Source: JBEKIK01 sp050013075
GTDB taxonomy: Bacteria; Planctomycetota; Planctomycetia; Pirellulales; Thermoguttaceae
Assembly: GCA_050013075.1 (NCBI GenBank)
Contig: JBEKFZ010000146.1
Coordinates: 1 to 8,235, forward strand
Length of the DNA: 8,235 bases
Direction: 5' to 3'
Part shown: piece after piece, positions 6,101 through 8,235 of the stretch
Layout of the letters: every line of letters starts with the position of its first letter
Position numbering within the stretch: the stretch's first letter is position 1
Program-made: the position numbers and the translations under genes
Notes under the pieces: model-generated
Seen by the model: only the letters and a program-made list of their open reading frames with translations
Databases searched by the model: none
What the model was told of the DNA's origin: nothing

Positions 6101-8235
6101 GAACCGTCGTGACAAAAGTGCCCGCCGGATTGGTATCGTAATAAGTTTCATATAAAGTGCCGTTGGGATTGCCATTGGCGGCCAAAGTGATATTAATCGC
6201 GTTGCCGTTGCCGGCGCTCCAGCTTTGAGCCGTTGCTGTCGGGTCCCCCGGCGCCGCCGCCAAAGTATATTTTGACTGCGAGGAGTAGGTTGAAGTAGTG
6301 ACGCCGTCGCCGTTTCTGGCCGTGACCGTATAGGTATACAAAATATTGGGCGATAATCCCGTGTCGGCGCAGGAATTGACGTTCGTCCAGCCGGGACTGC
6401 CGTCGCTAAAGCAACCCTCGCCGCCACCTCCGAGGTGGCCGGTGGTTTCAGCAAACTGAATCCCGGAAGAACCGGCGGCAAGATTTGATAAAGAATTGGT
6501 CACACTCAAATCAATCTCGGTCGTGTTGGCATTGGCGCTGGCCGTAATCCCGGTCGGCGTTTCAATCCAAGTGTATTTAGAAACCGCGTTGGAATCGCTT
6601 GAGCCAAAATCATTAACAGCGGTGACGTGGCGGCTGTAAGAAGTGTTGGCCGAAAGGCCGGATGTTTCGTTAAATGTCGTTGTACCCACCGCTAAATGCG
6701 ATGACTTCTCTACTCCGCCGGCGTCTTTAACGACATAATAATCAGCATTGTCGTCATTATTCGTCCAGCTCCAATTGATTTGTGAGGTCGAAGCGGCGGT
6801 ACCGGTAAAGCCAGAAGGCGCGGTTGGCGCCGCACAAGCCGCGCCGCGGGAAATCTGCCAGCTGGTGTTGGTATTCGGCGTATCGTGGGTGGAGTAAGTA
6901 GCACAAAAAGCTACGCCGGAATTGGTCGAATGCGAAACATTTAGATATGTTGATGATGTGACGGCCGTCGGATTGATTGTCCAGTTGGAACTATTCGATG
7001 ACTGCAAGGTCAAAACTTTGCCATTGGCTCCTGTCAATGCCAAACTCGCAATCGTCTGCGTCGAACTTCCGTCAAAAGTGATAGTGCGACCAGCACCATT
7101 TCCTGCCGTGGATATTCCCAAGTTATTAAATCCTGTCGAGCCGTGGACGTTTTGATTTGATGAATCCGCCCCGGTCAAATTGACCGTCGAGCCGGTCGAA
7201 GTGAGCGTCCCGCCGGCATTATTGAAATCCCCGGCGATATTTAAAGTTTGACTCGTAGCCGTCAGAGTCTTGCCGGAATCGATCTTCACATACCCAGTCG
7301 TTGTCAAAGTTCCGCCCAAGGTCGTGTTGCCTGCCACTTCAAAATTATTTAAAGATTGTCCATTCGGCGTCAGCGTTCTCCCACTGCCATTCATAATCAA
7401 CGTTGATGTTCCTGGTGTAATCGTGCCACCGGTAAGATTCACATCCATTGAACAAGTAACGGTAGTGGTACCCATATTGATTGAGCCACCCGACAGCGCG
7501 AGAGTACTACCAACCGTCCACGGATTCGGGCTAGTGCTGTTATACATCGAAATCGAGGGTGTGCCGCCATTATTAGTTATAAAAGTAAGACCGCCGGTGA
7601 TATTAACTGTCGGATTATGCGCCGTGGCGTCAAGAATCACACTGTGGGCTACAGAGCTTCCGACAGCTAAACTACTAAAAGTAAATGTTCCGGCTCCCAT
7701 CGTCGCCGTTCGATCAACTGTAGCAGTAGAATTTGTGGTACGAACATAACCGTAAATTCTGGCGGGAATAGTGGCATTGTTAGTTGATAAATCAAAATAG
7801 GTTGGAACACTCAAAGTTCCAGTCGTCGAGAGATTATTGGCCGCTGTTCCTTTAATATAAAAATATCCAGCCCCACCAATCGTGCCGCCAGGACTACCAC
7901 TGGCTAAGGTCGTCGTCGAACCATCGTTCATATAGACATAATCGCTAATCGTTAAAGTTATCAAATTATCCACCGTCAAAGTGCCATTAATATAAGTATG
8001 ACTTGTCTGGGCGGTGGTATTGCCGGAAATTTGTAAATTATTTAATGTTTTCGAATTCCCCACCAGCGTCTTTGTCGCCCCATTCATAATCAGCGTCGAA
8101 CTGCCGGCGGAGACAGAGGCAAAGTTGGTGAAATCAACATCCCCCGAAACCGCAATGGTGGGAGGAGTCGGAGAGGTCGCGCTCATATCAAGTTCGTTGC
8201 CCGTACCGGTACCCGCATAAGAAAGACCGCCGACC
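156..8235 (-). CDS. Giant modular surface protein (beta-repeat / FN3 / Ig-like ectodomain, membrane anchor, transthyretin-like tail), 5'-truncated
   Basis: The frame is open over about 8.08 kb and ends in TAA at 156-158. The first in-frame ATG is at 8186-8184, but 16 more sense codons (reading VGGLSYAGTGTGNELD) run from it to the window edge. That ATG has no purine-rich Shine-Dalgarno sequence and no signal peptide after it, so the true start is outside. Counting from this ATG, the order is: beta-strand repeats 1-449; FN3-like modules 452-1840; Ig-like domains 1841-2049; two canonical FN3 domains 2050-2235; an Ig-like domain 2236-2349; a hydrophobic stretch 2379-2419; a transthyretin-like domain about 2425-2522; a membrane hairpin 2547-2585; and a second transthyretin-like domain 2591-2673. 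The ectodomain is rich in Thr, Ser, Asn and Gly. I infer a membrane-anchored adhesin or cell-surface stalk, plausibly for contact with host or neighbouring cells. No catalytic motif is visible. The architecture is well supported; the biological role is inferred. Confidence 0.93.
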   Translation of the reverse strand, partial: VGGLSYAGTGTGNELDMSATSPTPPTIAVSGDVDFTNFASVSAGSSTLIMNGATKTLVGNSKTLNNLQISGNTTAQTSHTYINGTLTVDNLITLTISDYVYMNDGSTTTLASGSPGGTIGGAGYFYIKGTAANNLSTTGTLSVPTYFDLSTNNATIPARIYGYVRTTNSTATVDRTATMGAGTFTFSSLAVGSSVAHSVILDATAHNPTVNITGGLTFITNNGGTPSISMYNSTSPNPWTVGSTLALSGGSINMGTTTVTCSMDVNLTGGTITPGTSTLIMNGSGRTLTPNGQSLNNFEVAGNTTLGGTLTTTGYVKIDSGKTLTATSQTLNIAGDFNNAGGTLTSTGSTVNLTGADSSNQNVHGSTGFNNLGISTAGNGAGRTITFDGSSTQTIASLALTGANGKVLTLQSSNSSNWTINPTAVTSSTYLNVSHSTNSGVAFCATYSTHDTPNTNTSWQISRGAACAAPTAPSGFTGTAASTSQINWSWTNNDDNADYYVVKDAGGVEKSSHLAVGTTTFNETSGLSANTSYSRHVTAVNDFGSSDSNAVSKYTWIETPTGITASANANTTEIDLSVTNSLSNLAAGSSGIQFAETTGHLGGGGEGCFSDGSPGWTNVNSCADTGLSPNILYTYTVTARNGDGVTTSTYSSQSKYTLAAAPGDPTATAQSWSAGNGNAINITLAANGNPNGTLYETYYDTNPAGTFVTTVQTFTAHNDGDSIAHNNLTADQTYYYKVKAKNGDGVVTGYNPASPPVSALTAPAQVALGPSHNGVTGHTANTTTSITWAWTQNATAPDGYNIYPYSSSTCQTGQPAVVTVTGSPPAGSGTESSGLAADTSYARCIQAYRGAITGQPSTNFSAYTSANDPVSLSDSSITTTGINWNWASGGAQKDFYASDLTGNSGYIAGTSWNASSGHSANTQYTLSVYARNGDNDHGSTVTVAKYTAIETPTGISETAITTTEIDLSVTNSLSNLLVGSSGIQFAETTGYSGGGGQSCFSDGSPGWTQTNACADTGLLANTLYTYTATARNGDGVVTSTFSSQSFTTTANPPTMATPTITNNTTGTSVTLNGNITDTGGANATERGFKVYTSVDCSGGSMMNPHDSGSYGTGAFSKASDVALTANTTYHFTAYAINPGGTGTSSCQSFTTPTSPTVTVSAADGISATAATLHGNITSVGAGTPADNVNPTERGFKVYTNNTCTSTILQNPHENNYSGGYSAGVYSLATTDALSPHTDYWYTAYAISTVGMGTSASCQKFTTIDTTITMSAQAATAVTETSAAMNGTLVSAGGVNVTQLGFNLYSSDQNCGGAPTESHQTGSYGDNTVYNLPASSLTPNTYYSYKSYGLDSGGNEVDSPTCQFFLTLANVPSAVTVVTQSWDGTGNPATVTIHSNSNPDTTAYYIQAQEIAGTETATDAQNTCNTTNNWFQIGGGDGWNVRADGSSFTDYRTADIYVCYRLKARNAVKTETDYSSTSVVEMTAPAQPTWAAGVTNYAPTIATNSITWAWNTNTISPDGYRLFNASTNDQVCADTATTGCTQTQSSPGSNLQTNVSYLVNLEGFRGGITGQPSSNVSAFTAIEAVSGVTWGAFTTTSLSATPTNSFSNLTAYGSGLRYCNTTTSVCSAWQQNPGSWTSSSLGINTQNTLTIQSRNGNSRTTTAASAQKYTRANPPSNAGHNVTNLSTTQIEWTWSANSNPGGTTFCVNDDSYCTTATTLDQNDPTRLPNTQYTVNIYAKNGDGVRSDDIGNPVNTSAYTAIESPSGVTSGLITPNSIALNMTGSFTNLNLGLSGLEFVKDPANDGGGTGAGFTTWTASQSTVDTGLSSNQTYKYSAQARNAEGVMAGPSAESIFNTTSGTQLLLRLPNQSFTNGTGVTGPPQDQYAGTPFALRVYATDANNYQDLNYTHVITLSSTAGQADMPQPAAMVGGIEDTTITVYSAGSYTLTGLGSGGTSAPFTVLPSTCSATVSTATASPTTLNTGSASTVTITLTDAYGNRLANHEVSVSSNQGSDIITISRFSTDSNGQILATIRSGSAHVSNITISDITDGVTLDTQPQITFNATALDKPTNFAVQAGDAKVDLAWTNPSSPSFSKVNIYRTTTSGELGTRLQSTSGQSYTDSGLTNGTVYFYTLRAADAAGNESLSTDQLSAKPASAKLTDSQPPSVATNLRALELGSTSLTITWDPSTDNVGVAGYQVYNSDTQILIGVTTGLTDNFANLTPLTTYHFYVRSYDAAGNFSPFSTILDITTLKNQAGVAGGETAAYLVMSNVPDVVTVNQHFSDVKITVADAGGKLITSYNKAIFFASTDPNAQLPFTQDNPYTFTAQDAGVHEFTNNEFAFKTAGSQKLTVSDSTLNSFKDVTVNSNVTLTQAASKVRDFFGKATNVSKVNTGVVVTSAAVLLAPIAINSAVSASSILPQLIYWFIQLLQAVGVRKRRKSWGLVYNSQTGQPVPLAIVKIFERRYNRVLEQMVTDAQGRYGFLTKPGEFYLTVSKAGFSFPPKEKTSSFYEKVYIGGPLKISAKNQSVAFNIPLDPTTGPQLSGRILVGLIRANKVLQKVRLPLLILGTIFAAVMIFVSYNIVYVLSLIFYFLIIALEILRGRKARPYGSVTDVFGHPLDLAIVRIYHKSTNRLIETDVSDSQGRFKFLVNPGVYYLTATKPGFLDFKSHLMYLEKERTLVSSTIKLKKVE
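168..416 (-). other. Carboxypeptidase-regulatory-like (transthyretin-like) domain 2 (residues 2591-2673)
   Basis: The sequence RPYGSVTDVFGHPLDLAIVR, then VSDSQGRFKFLVNPGVYYLT and ATKPGFLDFKS, parallels domain 1 position for position (PLAIVKI against DLAIVRI, TDAQGRYGFL against SDSQGRFKFL, KPGEFYLTVSKAGF against NPGVYYLTATKPGF). The protein ends KLKKVE shortly after it. A domain-plus-membrane-segment duplication within the gene is the likely origin. Confidence 0.82.
432..548 (-). other. Transmembrane hairpin (residues 2547-2585)
   Basis: The sequence LPLLILGTIFAAVMIFVS followed by YNIVYVLSLIFYFLIIALEI is about 39 residues without charge until the final Glu. It is bracketed by basic segments: RANKVLQKVR before it and RGRKAR after it. 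Two helices with a short turn near 2563-2567 fit best, keeping both flanking transthyretin-like domains on the same, cytoplasmic, side. Confidence 0.8.
621..914 (-). other. Carboxypeptidase-regulatory-like (transthyretin-like) domain 1 (residues about 2425-2522)
   Basis: The sequence SWGLVYNSQTGQPVPLAIVK, then VTDAQGRYGFLTKPGEFYLT and VSKAGFSFPP, matches the CarboxypepD_reg pattern: G-x-V-Y-x-S-x-T-G-x-P, then D-x-x-G-R-Y-x-F, then P-G-x-Y/F-x-L and K-x-G-F. This beta-sandwich is normally an accessory domain without catalysis. Here it directly follows the RKRRK cluster and is predicted to lie in the cytoplasm. It is related to the second copy at 168-416. Confidence 0.82.
930..1052 (-). other. 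Membrane-crossing segment (residues 2379-2419) followed by a basic stop-transfer cluster
   Basis: A 41-residue uncharged hydrophobic stretch starts VVVTSAAVLLAPIAINSA, continues LIYWFIQLLQAVGV, and is followed immediately by RKRRK at 2420-2424. The basic cluster places the following part in the cytoplasm by the positive-inside rule. The stretch is long enough for one long or two short helices. One net crossing is needed if the N-terminal domains are outside and the basic cluster is inside. Confidence 0.75.
1140..1481 (-). other. Membrane-proximal Ig-like domain (residues about 2236-2349)
   Basis: The segment carries the recurrent pattern VTVNQHFSDVKITVADAGGK, then TSYNKAIFFASTDPNAQLP, YTFTAQDAGVHEF and FKTAGSQKLTVSD, common in Ig-like domains of large bacterial surface proteins. 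A short Asn/Lys-containing linker (about 2350-2378) then leads into the membrane segment. It is inferred to be the last extracellular domain. Confidence 0.75.
1482..2039 (-). other. Two canonical fibronectin type III domains (residues 2050-2235)
   Basis: The first (2050-2144) reads DKPTNFAVQAGDAKVDLAWT, then VNIYRTTT and a YFYTLRAADAAGNES strand. The second (2145-2235) reads PPSVATNLRALELGSTSLTI, TWDPSTDNVGVAGYQVY and a TYHFYVRSYDAAGN strand. Both fit the FN3 consensus closely (Pro-rich opening, L/I-x-W core, Y-x-V-x-A/S-D-A-A-G-N ending), much better than the N-terminal modules. They have no cysteines. They form the membrane-proximal part of the ectodomain with the Ig-like domain that follows. 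Confidence 0.88.
2040..2666 (-). other. Two bacterial Ig-like domains (residues 1841-2049)
   Basis: The first (1841-1949) has YAGTPFALRVYATDANN, an ITLSSTAG strand, an ITVYSAGSYTLT strand and a closing FTVLPSTC, the usual pattern of Ig-like domains in bacterial surface proteins. The second (1950-2049) has ASPTTLNTGSASTVTITLTD followed by AYGNRLANHEVSVSS and a TDSNGQILATI strand, matching the Big_1/invasin-type family. They follow the FN3 array and are probably part of the stalk. The cysteine at 1949 is the last in the whole protein. Confidence 0.7.
2667..4130 (-). repeat. Higher-order FN3 block 2: modules A'-B'-C-D'-C (residues 1353-1840)
   Basis: This is a diverged second copy of the multi-module block. 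A' (1353-1465) carries VVTQSW and LKARNAV. B' (1466-1564) begins TAPAQ and carries NSITWAW, SPDGY and GGITGQPSSN. C3 (1565-1655) begins IEAVSGV and carries NSFSNL. D' (1656-1743) carries TTQIEWTWS and AKNGDGV. C4 (1744-1840) begins IESPSGV and carries SARNAEG in variant form as QARNAEG. Relative to block 1 it has an extra C module between B and D. Cysteines are 2, 2, 2, 2 and 0. Divergence from block 1 is much larger than between C copies 1 and 2. Confidence 0.72.
4131..5084 (-). repeat. Triplicated FN3-like unit E1-E3 (residues 1035-1352)
   Basis: Three units of about 103-109 residues lie at 1035-1137, 1138-1246 and 1247-1352. Each has a TLNGNIT- or MNGTLVSAGG-like strand, a Gly-Phe-Lys/Asn-Val/Leu-Tyr strand (ERGFKVY twice, QLGFNLY once), a Gly/Tyr-rich loop, a TYHFTAYAI-like F-strand, and a closing SCQSFTT / SCQKFTT / TCQFFLT segment. 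Each has exactly two cysteines at matching places. The set sits precisely between the two copies of the larger duplicated block. E1 and E2 look closest to each other, and E3 is the most diverged. Confidence 0.8.
5085..6263 (-). repeat. Higher-order FN3 block 1: modules A-B-D-C (residues 642-1034)
   Basis: Four FN3-like modules lie in tandem. A (642-744) carries TATAQSW and a KAKNGDGV strand. B (745-850) begins TAPAQ and carries SITWAW, PDGY and GAITGQPS. D (851-932) carries ITTTGINWNW and VYARNGD. C copy 2 (933-1034) begins IETPTGI. A matching series with the same module types recurs at 2667-4130. Cysteines are 0 in A, 2 in B, 0 in D and 2 in C. Conserved tryptophans and Y-x-V-type F-strands support an FN3-like fold, though the modules are diverged from the canonical profile. 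Confidence 0.75.
6264..6566 (-). repeat. FN3-like module C, copy 1 (residues 541-641)
   Basis: The module starts IETPTGI and contains TEIDLSVTNSLSNL, the SSGIQFAETTG strand, a GGGG turn, a Cys pair flanking SDGSPGW, and a TYTVTARNGDG F-strand. By hand alignment from TEIDL onward it is about 80% identical to copy 2 at 5085-5390, far closer than other modules in this protein. Two diverged relatives are at 3222-3494 and 2667-2957. The closeness of copies 1 and 2 suggests recent duplication or gene conversion. Confidence 0.8.
6567..6833 (-). other. First fibronectin type III-like module (residues about 452-540)
   Basis: The module opens PTAPSGFTGTA, has an INWSWT B/C-strand core with the tryptophan typical of FN3 domains, and a LSANTSYSRHVTAVN F-strand followed by the linker into the next module. 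It contains no cysteine. It marks the transition from the beta-repeat region to the FN3 array, which runs without interruption to residue 1840. Confidence 0.7.
6840..8235 (-). repeat. Beta-strand repeat region (beta-solenoid-like), residues about 1-449 and upstream
   Basis: This part of the protein consists of short alternating hydrophobic/polar strands rich in Gly, Thr, Asn and Ser. An imperfect unit recurs: SSTLIMNG at 29-36 followed by LNNLQISGNTT, TSTLIMNG at 260-267 followed by LNNFEVAGNTT, and a more diverged STVNLTG near 334 followed by FNNLGIS. The tail (about 365-445) has the GRTITFDGSSTQTI ... LTLQSS ... W.I pattern that often closes such regions in large bacterial surface proteins. 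The style matches haemagglutinin/adhesin-type beta-helix repeats. I infer a right-handed beta-solenoid or stacked beta-sheet at the distal end of a surface filament. The repeat continues through the right window edge, which supports a 5'-truncated gene. Confidence 0.65.

Noticed and set aside
6050..6481. Minus-strand frame of 143 codons overlapping the giant gene
   Set aside because: This is an alternative frame of FN3-coding DNA with an Arg/Pro/Ala-rich, non-domain product. The frame used by the giant gene is clearly the coding one.
2040..6833. Repetitive region as a CRISPR array or tandem DNA satellite
   Set aside because: The repeats are protein modules of about 80-110 residues, diverged at DNA level, with no short identical repeats or regular spacers.
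7270..7749. Plus-strand frame of 159 codons giving a Val/Pro-rich product
   Set aside because: The V/P richness is what antisense reading of Thr/Asn/Gly-rich beta repeats produces. There is no Shine-Dalgarno or family pattern, and it fully overlaps the main gene.

Overview
The window is almost entirely one very large minus-strand gene. Its reading frame is open from the right edge (8235) to a TAA at 156-158, so about 2,692 codons are visible and the 5' end lies outside. The product is a modular surface protein. In protein order it has a beta-strand-repeat region (6840-8235), about fifteen fibronectin-III-like modules mixed with bacterial Ig-like domains (1140-6833), a membrane passage (930-1052), and a basic, predicted cytoplasmic tail. 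The tail carries two carboxypeptidase-regulatory-like (transthyretin-like) domains separated by a membrane hairpin (156-929). No enzyme active site was recognised.

The organism is probably an uncultured bacterium of the Patescibacteria / Candidate Phyla Radiation. This is inferred from the style of the protein: giant Thr/Ser/Asn-rich adhesin-like repeats, FN3 modules ending in an ARNGDG-type signature, a C-terminal membrane anchor rather than LPXTG, and a tail of transthyretin-like domains with membrane hairpins. No rRNA or other taxonomic marker is present, so this is a moderate-confidence guess. The standard code fits: the frame is unbroken with TGA treated as a stop, and it ends in TAA.

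At the left edge, 53 bases after the giant gene's stop, a second minus-strand gene begins. It has a strong Shine-Dalgarno sequence (AAAGGAG) and an ATG at 102-100. Its first 25 codons encode a Pro/Ala/Gln-rich segment and run into a TAG at 27-25. The hydrophobic segment that would be expected next continues to the window edge in the -1 frame. This is a frameshift, a one-base sequence error, or two overlapping starts. The two genes are probably co-transcribed, since no convincing terminator lies between them.

The most notable features are internal to the giant protein: a duplicated multi-domain block (642-1034 and 1353-1840), a triplicated FN3-like unit between the two copies, two modules about 80% identical, cysteines present as zero or two per FN3-like module, and a predicted topology that puts the transthyretin-like domains in the cytoplasm. 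I found no RNA gene, CRISPR array, insertion sequence or complete metabolic gene. Residue numbers below count from the internal ATG at 8186.
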